Source of the DNA: Amblyomma americanum
Lineage: Eukaryota; Arthropoda; Arachnida; Ixodida; Ixodidae
Direction of reading: 5' to 3'
Length of the DNA stretch: 64,000 nucleotides
Assembly (NCBI RefSeq): GCF_052857255.1
Contig: NC_135497.1
Coordinates: 117,636,099-117,700,098, forward strand
Below are positions 34,488-48,816 of the stretch, piece after piece; position 1 is the stretch's first letter; each line of letters opens with the position of its first letter. A program made the translations under genes and the position numbers. The notes below the pieces were generated by a model. That model was not told where the DNA came from. It saw only the letters and a program-made list of their open reading frames with translations, and searched no databases.

Positions 34488-34586
34488 TCGGTTCATAACT
34501 GCACGTATTCACTCCCGGGAAATTTTCGGCGTCTTAAGTTCCCAAACGCTACTGCGGCCAATTATGCGTTACAGTTTAAAAAGAGG

Positions 34587-34880
34587 GTGCACATCATTGT
34601 GCAGTTTAGGAACCGTTCCAAGCGCGACACAGTGCTACAAAAAGCAAAGAAAATGAGAATTACAATGGAGGATTTCGGATACTCAATCAAAACACCAATA
34701 TGCATAAATGAACATCTCTGCCCTGCTCTCAAGGCCCTGTTGAGTAAGGCTGTAGCACAGAAAAAAGCCGCAGGCTGGAGCTTTGTTTGGACAGTTGGCG
34801 GGAAAATCCTGGCAAAGAAAGACGAATCGTCATCCACAGTGCGCGTTCGAGATGAACAGGATGTGGCAAAAATTGCATGA
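34587..34880 (+). pseudogene. LINE ORF1 C-terminal remnant
   Basis: An open stretch of 97 codons without an ATG start. It carries the conserved ORF1 C-terminal pattern: IIVQFRNRSKRDTVL near the start, then ICINEHLCPALKALL, then WSFVWTVGGKILAKKDESSS and a terminal DEQDVAKI. In this group of LINEs the ORF1 product is an RNA-binding chaperone of the ribonucleoprotein particle (established knowledge). The upstream part is missing because the element is 5'-truncated at about 34560. The stop is 38 nt before the ORF2 ATG. Confidence 0.75.
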
Positions 34881-34917
34881 GTAAGGACACCAGGTGCTTC
34901 TTCGTTTTGTTTTTAGC

Positions 34918-38005
<3,088 letters not shown>

Positions 38006-38259
38006 TTATTTTGTATGCATATCTGTGTCTGTGTAAAAAGTTTTGTCTATAGTGGTGGCCGATCTTCTGATGTTTGCAATCTCTTGCATAGTACTCAAAT
38101 TACCTGCTGTATGCCATGTAAAGGGGGGTCCGGGGGTCCCTCAAGTGATCTGCGATCACTTTTTACCCGGACCTACCCACATCTATGATGTAAATAAAAT
38201 AAACTTGAAACATCGCACAGCTTACCGCGCGACATTTGGGGAAAAAAAAAAGAGGCGCT

Positions 38260-39300
38260 GCTGCAACTCACGGGCCGCCGTCGCGTATTGAGGACTGGTT
38301 ATAGGGCGAAGGAGTCCACGAGCAAGATGCAACTCGGGGATGCCGAGCCAGATTGTACGGCAGTGAGATTCACCCCGTGCACGTCGTCCTGCTCGGCTCT
38401 TCACTCGCATCGTCTGTTATGTCTGAGCCCAGGGAACGTTTTGTTTTGGTCTCAACGGCTGGCTGCCCCTCTTACGCGACCGTTCGCTGGGTCATTTCTT
38501 CGTCGACTTTCTCTTGCGCATTTTTACCGTTTTCCCTTTTTTGTTTCCTCTTTGTTCCCTCGCAGCCTTGTCTGACGTTATGTTGGAGAGCGTTGTCCGA
38601 GGGCGAGAGAGAGCCCACCGGCGAACATATCCTGGCGGGGGGAACAAGGGCCGGCGTCCCGATTTTCTCCTGAGTCATCTCTTTGGCTCCCCCTCGCCCG
38701 ATCGATAGCCGGAGAGCCGGGAGCGGGCTGCTCTCTCTGCTCCGACACACTGCCTCTCCCTCCTTCCCCGCCGTCTAGCCGAAGCCCGCGCGATGTGCTG
38801 GGAGAGAGGGCGCTCCGCCGCGACTCTTGCCATTCCTGCGGTGGCTCAAAAACTCCCAAAAGCAGCCACGCACGCCACGGGCAATAGTATCAGGTGCCGC
38901 GCTTGAGCTGGGGGTCTCCATCCCTGCGGCACCCCCCCACCCGCCCGCTTTTGAGTCTAAACGCCGCGCCGTTTAGGGCGGCCGTCCCTCGCCCGAGCAT
39001 AAAGCGCTTCGCAACCAGTTGAGCGAGCACACGCGAGGCAGAGAGTGCGCCTCGGAGGCACTCCGTGCGTCGGACGGCACGCGAGTGAAAAGGCGGGCAG
39101 ACGAGTTACGCTCACTTCGTCTCAGCACCGTGCCTCCGTGCCATAAAATGCGGTCCTTGTCGCGTACCCGTGGACGCAGTGACTATTTAAAGATGGTTAG
39201 GTCCTGCAACCTGAAAAGGAAGACGAAACCGCACCGCTTTAGGCGTTCAGGATACAGCGACAGACCTAAAAATGAACGCCTCTCAGGTCATCGTTAATTC
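38260..39300. promoter_or_regulatory. GC/CpG-rich island; possible promoter near 39000
   Basis: GC-rich block following the LINE. GAGCATAAAGCGCTT at 38995-39009 is TATA-like, with a CCAGTTGAG initiator-like word at about 39014. The downstream 93-codon open frame (39019-39297) is Arg/Ser-rich and not recognised. It may be the 5' end of an unidentified plus-strand transcript, but no splice donor is convincing. Confidence 0.3.
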
Positions 39301-39704
39301 TCTCTCACTTGCGGAAACCAGGCTTAAATGTGAAGAGAGAACCATGAAATTGCCGAGCATTTCTTGCCTGTTGGCTGAAGAGGACAGCATTTTATTGGCC
39401 TCTAAATTCTTTTTGGTTGCGTGTGCTGTGATGCACACCAGCAGATTTTGATAACGTCACGGTTTGCACGAGATAAATGAGCCTGTGGTTCAATACCCAA
39501 GCACAACCTGCTATTGTCATGTCTAGTATTCTTGGACAAAAATTCTGAATATTGGAATGTTGTAAGGTACTGTTATTAAAAGATTGAAGGTAGTCGTCCC
39601 CCCTTTCGATGCGTAGCAAAACCTGTCTTTTACAGTTTTTCCATCGTTCGCATAGTTGAGATTGTCTTAGAAAGCCAACGGGCAACGCTTTTGACGATAG
39701 AAAA
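39301..39704. other. Intergenic, no gene recognised
   Basis: Nothing supported. A 118-codon minus-strand frame (39392-39748) has no motif. Confidence 0.4.
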
Positions 39705-39850
39705 AACGTAAATAGCAAAAAAAAAAATGGAAGCCTCCGGCGGGACATCTGATAATATATGGATTGTTATAGTGAATTCTTACAATATATGAAACAAATG
39801 CGTTTATAAACTATTTCCCGCTGAAAAAGGATTTTGTCCAGATCTGCTAC
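39705..39850 (+). repeat. Unnamed interspersed repeat, copy 2
   Basis: Second copy of the repeat at 33195-33345. It contains TAAATAGCA, CCTCCGGCGGGAC, GTGAATTCTTACAATATATG, TTATAAACTATTTCCC and GGATTTTGTCC in the same order. Confidence 0.5.
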
Positions 39851-40625
39851 GTATGTTACGTTTGTTTACAACACCAAGCTTACTGAGGAAAGCAAAAATT
39901 TCGCCATAAGCGGAAGATTAACACCACGCAGGGTTTGTTTCCCGTCATTTGTTAATACAGAATGCATTAAGCATCACAGAATCGAACCTCGACCGTGCGC
40001 CGTACAACCTGTCTGGAATTCAACGCCTACTTGCACCATACGAACTGTACGTAGCGTTACCAAATTTCACTTGAAATAAATTATTGTCCCTACCGTAGGA
40101 CATACTGAAGGAGCTTTAAGCATATGAATGCATGGGATGAAGACACTAACTGCCTGCATAACCTTGTGGCAACGCCGGCTTGCAGAATATTTCCTTTCAA
40201 ACTACGGAATCAGCAGCCGTCTTTTCAAAGGCAAGATAACAACGCCATTTTATGACGTTTTTATTGTAGTTCCTTCAGTAAAGCGACCAGGCGCTAGCAG
40301 TCTAACAGCATGAGGTCACTACTTTCATGTAAATTCTATTTTAGTCAGACAAATCACTGTCCGCCGGGATCCTGCTCTAGATATTCCATCCTCGAATGAA
40401 TTTACAGAAATTAATAATATGAGAGGCCCCGATGTCAGATAGGAATTAAAACCTGAGGGACGGCAGAAACTTAAGCATTGTGACCTATGCGTTCTCCTTC
40501 CTTTCTCTGTGAACTGCTGTTTGGTTGTTTGAGTGTAAAACTGCAAGTGCCGTCTTTCATGATTATCCAAATAGTGTAGGCCCTCCCGCAAGCCATTCCA
40601 AAGAACGGGAGCCATATGACTGGCC
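39851..40625. other. Intergenic, no gene recognised
   Basis: No supported gene; only short open frames. Confidence 0.4.
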
Positions 40626-40660
40626 AGCGCCTCCTCTATTTTTATAGGGGAGGAGGCGCT
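40626..40660. repeat. Short GC-rich hairpin
   Basis: AGCGCCTCCTC (40626-40636) pairs perfectly with GAGGAGGCGCT (40650-40660), and TAT/ATA extends the stem toward the loop. It lies immediately 5' of the ORF1-like fragment at 40723. Confidence 0.6.
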
Positions 40661-40722
40661 GCACTGGCGAGGCAGGGACGGCTGTCGCAGACGGGCCTTG
40701 GCCTTCCCTACACACACCCGCA

Positions 40723-41061
40723 GTGACCAAGCAGGTATTGCATACTCAGAGTCCCGAGCCCATTGCTAATCAAGCACAAGTCCCAACTCCGGTCCAAGAC
40801 CGGGACCGCCAAGTGACTTGGCCATCGCTCCCGAAGCAGCCAGCACCCACCCCAGCACCGCGCACCCAGTTTGTTGAGCCTACTGCTGGTCGGGTAGTAG
40901 GTCAGAAACCGGACCAGGTCGCAGACGAGCAAGTGATTGCAATGCTAAAGCCAATCGTGAATGCCATGCGTGTGCTGCTTTCCATCATGCACATACCAGC
41001 TGCACAGAATGCACTGCAGATGCTGGATTTGTTGAATCCAGTGCTTGCAGCTGTCCAATAG
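40723..41061 (+). pseudogene. Probable LINE ORF1 (gag-like) fragment
   Basis: An open stretch of 112 codons without an ATG. The first part is Pro/Gln-rich (PVQDRDRQVTW, then PAPTPAPRTQ). The second is an amphipathic helical region (EQVIAMLKPIVNAMRVLL, then AAQNALQMLDLLNPVLAAVQ). This Pro-rich linker followed by a coiled region recalls ORF1 proteins of tick CR1/Jockey-type LINEs. I infer this from pattern only. No ORF2 follows, so it is a truncated fragment. It could instead be unrelated. Confidence 0.4.
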
Positions 41062-41539
41062 CTGGCACAATGCCTCCTCCAGCCTCATCGTTCACATATG
41101 CCTTACGGTGTCATCCACATTATCAACCGCAAAAGGCAAGCAGCTTTTCTTCGCAGTCTGCGCTGCCTGACTGTCTTGTTTAAGTGATGGAAGACTCTCG
41201 ATCTGTTCGACTCAGGTCACAGCGCTCGGCAGCCCTCAAGGTGTGCAGGCTTTGAGCGCGTGTGAAAAATGTTCTGGTTGGCTGCCCTGCACTGGGGGAG
41301 AGGGATGAGGGGCCGTGAAAGGATAAGGCTAAGTAGAGAAATGCGGTCCGCAGCAAGCACGACAAGCAATTATTGGTTAGCCTCCCTGCCTTTCCTCTGT
41401 CACTTTTATTTCCCTCTCTCTCTCTCTGGGCACATAACTCCGAGAGAGCTTTAAATGCTTCCGCATTTCCTCCCGAGCACTAAACAAACACTAGGCAAAG
41501 TTCGCGTCAAATATGCCACCTTCCGGGCGCGAATGGCTC
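41062..41539. other. Intergenic, no gene recognised
   Basis: Nothing recognised apart from a short CT repeat near 41415-41428. Confidence 0.4.
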
Positions 41540-42440
41540 ACAGGCGCGGAGATTTGAGAAAAGTCGCTACGTTCCACTTCATCGCCTTGACATGCCGCGA
41601 GTCTCCTCCAGGCGCTTAAAAGATTCCACACGCGCACAAGGATGGCGTCCCTGTCGCAGCTGTCCAAAACCAATTCAGCTCTGCGGCTTTTTGGTCGGAA
41701 GAAAGAAGCCCCGTTCGGTCTCCTGATATGATTATTACAGCTACTCGTTTCGCCGACGCACTCGAGGTATGCAGTCCCGGGCTGTGCCGCGGCCGTCTCC
41801 CTCTCCGGAGCGATTCGTTTCTCACCGGCGCGGCGTCGCTTTCATTCGGCGCGAACAGATTAGGCGCCGCGCGCGCGCCCGACGGGGCTGGGCGTCACGC
41901 TGGCGCTCTTTTCTAATCAGGCGCGCCACGCGCGACCGCAGCGGCGGCAGCGTGAGCGCGCGAGGCGTCAAAGGGGGAACCGAGGAGCGGGAAAAAGGGT
42001 TGCGACCAGCCGCTTCGCGCCAAGATGCTGACTCCGTGAGAAGCGTCTTTTTGATCCGTCTCTAACAAGGGATTTGTTTTCGAATACCAATGGGATGCGA
42101 CCGCCGCAGACTGCCGAGTTTTTGCCTTTTGCGCTCGCGTACGCGCTCACCTCGCTCCCAATCGCGCGGCGGCGGCTTTGGCTTTTTTGGCGGCGGCTCC
42201 CATCTCGGGGATAGATTGGAAAAGAGCGCGTCGACCGCGCCACGGGGAGCGGCGGGGCGTCCGGTGGCAGCCACAGCAGGCACGCCGCAACTGGGGCTCG
42301 GTCGTCAGCGAGAAAAGAGTAAGCGCAAAAGAGCGGCGTCGTTTCTGGGGCGCGCGCGCCGATTGGCCTGTGGGCGGGCACATTTCCTCCGCAGAGCAAT
42401 CAGAATGCTGGCAGGTTTCGCATTTGTCCTTTCTTATTTT
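41540..42440. promoter_or_regulatory. CpG-rich island without assignable gene
   Basis: Very CpG-dense (for example GGCGCCGCGCGCGCGCCCGA near 41862) with overlapping open frames on both strands. CCAAT-type words occur (CCAAT at 42154 and 42087, GATTGG at 42360). It is composition-driven; no start site, splice pair or domain can be assigned. Confidence 0.3.
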
Positions 42441-43699
42441 CATTCGCTCACTTCCGTATCAACTGAAGACGTATCCATTGTCTGACCACCTCAATGCATA
42501 AGTGGTCCTTCAACGTATGCTAAGCCAGGATTTAATAGTATTTTAATCGTTCGTGCAAACGCGCTTTACTCCCCGAACGCCCTACCATGCTAAAAATCGA
42601 AATTTTCTCTTTTTTTTTCTTCCGATTAATACAGTAAGAGACAGTAGGCTCTGAACACGCGCCAGTCTCCTTAACGCTGCGCAGCACTCAATTCGACTCC
42701 GTCAGTTGTCTTCAGGTATTTCTGAAGAGAACATGAATTAGACAGGAGGAAAGCGCATATTACTGCAGAGTTTGGCCGTTTGTGCGCCAACAAGGCAGGC
42801 CTCCATGCATGTCCTGTGTGAACCTAGTGGCGTAATTTGTAAGCGAAACTGAAAAAGAAGAAAATAACAGAAAACGTAACTTTGCGCTGTGGGCATGCGC
42901 CTGGGGCTCTATCTACGAAGTCGTATGCCTGTAAGTTCATTTCTTCGCCGATGAACGTTCACGCACGCTCGAATCCCGACAGACAGAAAAAGACGATAGC
43001 TGGCGCGCACCTGATCACCAATAGGGCATACGCGCGCAAAACATGGCGAGCTATGTCACAGGTTTTCGACTAACGCGCACTTACTCACTCCACGGGCGAT
43101 AAGCTTAATGGGCGAGGGTAAATGTGATACTTTTTTATTTTTCTTGCCAAGTGAGTATTGCTCGTACGATTAGGTTACTGTGGGCCGAAAGGCCACGGCT
43201 AAAATTGTTCTACATGCAACTGTGCTCACCAACAATGAATTCCTATCGGACATAAACTTTTCCTTTATTATATATTCGTCATCAGGATGAGGACGAGCAT
43301 ATTTTATTAGTAAATATGCGTTTGGTAGACGTTCTACTGGGCGCCAGTGGTAACTACGTCGAGAAACGTCCGGCATATGCAAATCGACAACGCAAAAAGC
43401 ACAAACGTAGGTAGTGTATGCGGTCATCCACTCTGATGTATTCCTTGTATGCCCCAGCGTAAATTTAACTTTGAGCCCTTCACTTTGACGGATTCGGGAA
43501 AGTTTATTCTGAACTCCGCGGCAACTGATGAAATTTCATGTGCGAAGAAGGCAAGCCCGAAACGCGGGCTAATCTAGCCCGCCGAGCTTCATGTTGCTAG
43601 CATTGTCGTTGCCGAATCACGTTTTAAAATGTGAAAACAGGAACGACCAGGTAGTGGGCTGGTTAAATTTGCGATGCTGTAGGAGGTCTGTGCTTTCTT
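42441..43699. other. Intergenic, no gene recognised
   Basis: No supported gene or named repeat. Confidence 0.4.
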
Positions 43700-44520
43700 C
43701 TGGCGTGATTCCTTCGCAACGCAATGAGAGGTGTCTCACAACTATGGAAATACGGGGGGACAGCCTTCCGCCCCCCCCCCCCCCCGCACTTTCACTCCGC
43801 GGATGCAGCGTTCCCGCTCGCTAACCGCGGAGGGGTTCGTGCTCGAGGGAACAAAGGGAAGGGACGACACAGCGTGACCACTCATATGCTATTTATTACA
43901 CTTGCAATTAATACACAGAGCGGGCCAGCTAGCTACAAAACATCAGCGAGGCATTTTTCGGAAATAGAAGGCTACGTAAGAAGGGCTTCCGACTTACCGG
44001 CTGGGGCAGGGGCGTGACTTCGGAAGTATCGGCAGCGAACATTTGTATGCGCCGACAATGGCGGCCGCATTCTTGGGGCAAAGCCATCCCCGAGCATTTG
44101 CTGGGGAAGGTGACGAATGCGCGCGTTTGCTGCGCTCGCTTCGCTGCCTGCAACCAGAAGTCCAGCGGCAAGGCACAACGGGTCTCTGTGCGCCTGCCGC
44201 GGAAGGTGACGAGAACGTGCGGCTCCAACCGCTCGTGACACTGGCCGGATCCCGAAGAGACCGTCTACGGTTCCGCAGAATTCCGCGTAACCTACGAGGT
44301 GGCGCTCCCATCGCTGTTTCCACTTCCCCCATGAGGGAGCCTTCCCTCCTCGCACAGCCGATGCTGTCCTGGCGCAAGATGGCGAAGATGGGCCACGTCG
44401 AAATGGAAGGGGGAAACAGGTTCTCCACACAACTCAAAGCAGATCGAAAATTTTATGAGCGCCATACCAGCGCACGCGCGGGCAAGAAGAAAAGTTCACG
44501 CGTTATGCTTAGGGCCGGGT
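43700..44520. promoter_or_regulatory. GC-rich island; possible minus-strand first exon
   Basis: GC-rich with a 15-nt C run (43771-43785). On the minus strand a strong donor GCCG/GTAAGT lies at 43992-43997, downstream of overlapping open frames covering 43994-44437 that I do not recognise. This fits a 5' exon of an unidentified minus-strand gene whose remaining exons are not visible here. It is speculative. Confidence 0.3.
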
Positions 44521-45641
44521 TGTAATGGGTAGCGCTGTGTGACCGTTAAAATGTACGGAACAGCAGTCACTGAGGCTACAGAGGATACCTATACGAGATT
44601 AATCTCCTTCGGTATTACATGAAAACTATTCGAAAACGTTTCAGACCAGGGCATCCCTCACTACGCAATCTAAACACGTGCGTGCCCTGAGAGAGCTTTG
44701 GTCATGGCCTCCATATGCCAGCGTTATGGCTAGGGAGTTATGGCCAATTGCCTTAGTAAATACCTTGTAGGCGATGGACAGTAAGCTGGTTGGTCTGTAA
44801 TTTTTAACGTCCTTGACGTCCCCTTTCTTAAGTATTAAGATGATGTTAGTGTTCTTCTAAGATCCCGGTACGCTCGAGCTCCTAACGCATTAAGTATACA
44901 GAATGACTAGTTTTTCTAGCCCAATCTCTCCGCCGTTCAACAGATCTGCTGTTACCTCATTTTCGCCAGCTGCCTTACCGATTCGCATTGCGCCGAAGGT
45001 TTTCTTTACACTTCCTTTTTCGCTACTGGCGGGATGTCAACTCCGTGCGCTACTGCCTCTCTCATTAATGTCCCGATTACATTGGCTACTGATCTGTGGC
45101 TATAGATCTGTGCAGAACTCTTCGACCACATTAACTATCGTAGCCATATTGCTAATTGCACTGCCCTCTTTGTCTCTTAGCGCATACATCTGATTTCTGC
45201 CTATGCCTAGTTCCCTCTTGACCGCTTACAGCGATCTTCGTTGCGTGCTCGATTCTCTCTATAATATACTTATTTATGCCGGTTACCTTTCGCTATTGTT
45301 TAGCCTTGACAGTTCTGCCAGTTTTATTCTGTCTGTGGGTTAGAGGCTTTCATTCTTTAGCGTGTCTTAATGAAATCTTTCGTCTCCTGACACAGCTTGC
45401 CGGTATCCGGGCTAACGATTCGACCGCCTACTTCTGCTGCGGACTACATGGATACCTGTGAGGTTATCGTTCATTGCTTGAGTAATAAGGTCCTCGTCCT
45501 TGGTTTAAGCCGAATATCTCACTGCAGCGAGATCCTGAATTCCTTTCATTTCTCCCTTAGCGCTAACTAGTTTATGGGCTTCTTCCTTCCTAGTTTCTTC
45601 CGTTCCTCTTCAAGTCAAGGTTCATTCGAGACCGTACCATA

Positions 45642-45645
45642 CTAT
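45642..45645 (+). repeat. Target-site duplication of gypsy element (left)
   Basis: CTAT here matches CTAT at 52447-52450 (or ACTAT, as both flanks also share the preceding A). This is a 4-5 bp duplication as usual for Ty3/gypsy integrases. Confidence 0.7.
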
Positions 45646-46021
45646 TGCCGCGAATATTTGCAGTATTTTTTTCGTTTTTCAAATCTGCCGCCACACCACC
45701 TTATCGCTTTCTTTGCGACGCAAGACGCGACTAGATTTATCTCGATTGATCGCAGCCAGGCAGAGCTGATTCTACGTTGTTCCGGAATGTTCTAGTAACT
45801 TTGCACGCTTTATCTCGAAAGTTCGCTATCAGCTTTAAATGAGCACGGCCGGACAGCGGCGGGCATTCTCTTCGACGACCGCCGAGCACGCTTGTCGCTT
45901 CGCCGCCGCCGAGCGATTCAGTCCATTTTGGGTGCAAGTCAGCCCAATAAACAGTTTTCTTTTAGAAGACCCTTTCGTCCGTCTTCATCGCTGCTTCGAC
46001 TGCCGTCACCACTACGTGACA
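45646..46021 (+). repeat. 5' LTR of Ty3/gypsy element (376 bp)
   Basis: Begins TGCCGCGA and ends ACGTGACA, so it has the TG...CA ends. It aligns along its whole length with 52072-52446, with about 18 differences by eye (roughly 95% identity). A polyadenylation signal AATAAA lies at 45946-45951. Confidence 0.92.
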
Positions 46022-46024
46022 TAC

Positions 46025-46042
46025 TGGTGGAGGTGCGGGGTA
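46025..46042 (+). promoter_or_regulatory. Putative tRNA primer-binding site
   Basis: TGGTGGAGGTGCGGGGTA begins 3 nt after the LTR. The leading TGG complements a tRNA CCA end. I could not assign the tRNA species. Confidence 0.6.
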
Positions 46043-46214
46043 GCTTCCATGTTCCGGACGCCCCCTTCAAGTCGTGAAGCCAGCCCTCAGCGATTCGCAC
46101 CCGAGGACGAGCCAGCAGCTCAGCGAGCCAGCCGACGTGCCTGAGCTCGGGACCCTGCCGGACCGCACCAGACAGCGAAAAGACGCTGCTACGAGCACCG
46201 CAATCTCGCCGAAG

Positions 46215-47386
46215 ATGTCGACACCGATCATACTACAGCAGCCGCGGGTGCCGCCAACTTTCAATGGATCCCTAGGCGAAGACCCTGAAGAATGGTTGGA
46301 CCAATTTGAGCGCGTGGCGTCATTCAACAAGTGGGATGATGCGGCAAAAATTTGACACGTGTTCTTCTCATTGGATGGCTACGCACACACGTGGTACGAA
46401 AACTACGAGTCATCCCTTACGACATGGGAGCTATTCAAGAGAGAACTATTGAAGGTATTCACCAGTGTCGTGAGGAAAGAAAGAGCCGAACGACTCCTCG
46501 AATCCAGGATCCAGCTCCGAATGAGCCCGTCCGCGGTTACGTCGAGGAGATGAAGCGCCTATTTCGCCGCGCCGACCCCGAAATGACCGAGGAAAGGAAA
46601 GTTCGAGTTTTTAATGCGCGGCGTAAAAGAACAACTCTTTGGCAGCCTCGTCAGCCAGCCGCCAAAAACAGTCGCAGAATTCATGAAAGAAGCCTGCACG
46701 ATTGAGAAGACCCTCGACGTCCGAGCTCGGCAGTACAATCGCCCTTCCTCTGCCTGTGCAATCCGTTCGGACACGACGGCCACCACCAGCGACAGCTTGC
46801 GGGAAGTTATCCGCGAAATCGTCCAAGAGGAGCTATGCCGATTACTGTCCTCCTCCCCACAGCCACAAGCAGAGAATCTGATGGATGTGGTACGGAAGAA
46901 GTGCAACAGGCACTTGGCACCCCGACGGCCACAGAACCCCAGGCCATGACCTACGCCGCTGCAGTAAGGAGTGCTCAGCCCCAACGACAACCCCTACGTC
47001 CTCCTCGAGATGGGCCACTTGTTCCACAACGCCGCCTCCCAGCCCCCGCCCGCCCAGCCTATGACCGACGCTCAAGCCCCAGGAAATGCGACGCCTGGAG
47101 GACTTCCGACAACCGTCCGTTGTGCTTCCATTGCGGTGAGGCCGACCATATTCTTCGTCACTACCCGTACCGACGTATCAGACTTCGAGGCATTGCCGTT
47201 AACGCCCCACGACCACGCTTCGGACAACGTCCGCAGGAAATCGACGAGTACCTGCGTCGAGAGGAGTACACGGCGAACCGCTTTTCGCGCTCACCATCGC
47301 CGTCAACCTCGCGCTTTGCGTCGCCACGCCGCAGCTACGCAGCCGCGGTACAAGGAAAGTCTCCCAGCCCCCGTAGGGGAAACTAA
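46215..47386 (+). pseudogene. gag: gypsy gag, broken; zinc knuckle lacks its last Cys
   Basis: Capsid and nucleocapsid polyprotein of the retrotransposon particle. It starts at ATG 46215 (MSTPIILQQPRVPPTFNG; GEDPEEWLDQFERVASFNKW). A TGA at 46353 interrupts it before FFSLDGYAHTWYEN. A frameshift near 46510 precedes NEPVRGYVEEMKRLFRRADP, and others lie near 46610 and 46870. The C-terminal part is Arg/Ser/Pro-rich with a zinc knuckle CFHCGEADHILRHY (47120-47161), in which the fourth ligand of the CCHC box is Tyr. It ends RRGN and TAA (47384-47386), directly after a GGGAAAC slippery heptamer. Confidence 0.85.
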
Positions 47387-47414
47387 AGGCAGCAACCTCT
47401 GGGGGTGAGGCTGC
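47377..47414 (+). promoter_or_regulatory. Probable -1 ribosomal frameshift site between gag and pol
   Basis: G GGA AAC (47377-47383) is in the gag frame exactly as X XXY YYZ and is followed at once by the gag stop TAA. The pol frame is -1 relative to gag and open from 47386. After 5 nt a hairpin can form: GCAG (47389-47392) and CCTC (47396-47399) pair with GAGG (47407-47410) and CTGC (47411-47414), with a 3-nt bulge. GGGAAAC is an established slippery sequence in retroviral gag-pro junctions. Confidence 0.65.
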
Positions 47415-48816
47415 TCACGAGCGAAACGCCGAAGATCCTCCACCGACCACGCCCCATGAAGACGCTGCACCCGCGACGCCGCATGAAGAACCGACACTCG
47501 CTGCACCGACACCGCACACAATGAGAACCCCGACCACTACGCAAGCTGCCTTGAAAACGGCGCCGCCACCCAGAAGAGCTTCGACCACACGCCAAACCCG
47601 CGACTCGCATACGCGACGAAGCCGTGACCCGACGCCGAGAGCGACATGCAATGCAAGAGCCAGGACCTCCGATTTAGAAGTGACTATCGACGGCCGGAAA
47701 GTTATCGCTCTAGTCGACACAGGAGCCGATTACTCGGTGATGAATGGAACATTCGCTGCGCAGCTGAGAAAAGTCACAACGGCTTGGGACGGCCCACAAA
47801 TTCGCACCGCAGCGGGCCACCTCATTACGCCATCAGGACGATGCACAACGCGAGTGACTGTCAAAGGACATACCTATCCTGCGACATTTGTTGTGCTACC
47901 GCAATGCTCCCGCGAAGTGATCTTGGGTATGGATTTCCTTAATGAGCATCAGGAGATCATCGACCTGCAATCCAAGCTGATCGCGCTTTCGACGGACAAA
48001 GCCATCGCTTCGATGAAAACTGAGGAAAATCACGTTGTCCTGAGTGTCCAATCAAGCGTTATCGTGACCGTAGGCGCCACGAAAGCCATTAACGCTGAAG
48101 CCATCATCGAGGGGAACAAGCAGTTGCTTCTAGACCGAGGAATCAGCATCGCAAGAGGCATCGCACATTTCCGCAATGGCCAGGCCGAAGTAGTGCTGAC
48201 TAACTTCAGTGAAGAATACCGACACATTAACAGAGGAACGACGATTGCTTTCTTCTACGAAATATCTGACGTACGAGACTCCTTCGCTCTTTCCGACCCC
48301 TCCGCAGAAGATTCGCCTGACCAAGGGAACTCACCCACTTTCGACATCAACCTAGCCCTGCACCGGAACAGACAAGACCAGATCCGCAATCTGCTTCAAA
48401 GCTACAGTGAGTGTTTTTCGACATCGCCGAAGGTGCGACAGACGCCAATTGCCAAGCATCGCATTATAACGGACCAACACGTCCGACCTCTCCGTCAAAG
48501 CCCTTACCGTGTGTCATCGCGAGAACGACAAGCCATCTGGGACCAAGTCGAAGAAATGCTTCGCGACGACGTCATCCAGCCTTCAAACAGCCCATGGGCG
48601 GCACTGGTTGTTCTAGTGAGAAAGACGGCGCACTTCGCTTCTGCGTGGATTACCGCCGCTTGAACAACATAACAAAGAAGGACGTGTACCCCCTCCCCCG
48701 CATCGACGACACACTGGACCGCCCCTGCAACGCCAAATATTTCTCGTCGATGGACCTCAAGAGCGGCTATTGGCAAATTGAGGTCGACGAAAGAGATCGC
48801 GAGAAGACAGCATTCA
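47386..48816 (+). pseudogene. pol: gypsy pol part 1: protease and 5' reverse transcriptase
   Basis: Entered by -1 frameshift or from ATG 47521. A Pro/Thr-rich leader is followed by the aspartic protease (VIALVDTGADYSVM, catalytic D at 47716; later EVILGMDFLNEH). An RT N-terminal region follows (QTPIAKHRIIT, PLRQSPYRVSSRERQAI, VEEMLRDDVIQPSNSPWAA). A frameshift near 48620 interrupts VLVRK, and the protein continues in the next frame as GALRFCVDYRRLNNITKKD, YPLPRIDDTLD and FSSMDLKSGYWQIEVDE. It then stops being RT at 48817, where a TIR element is inserted after KTAF. Confidence 0.9.
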
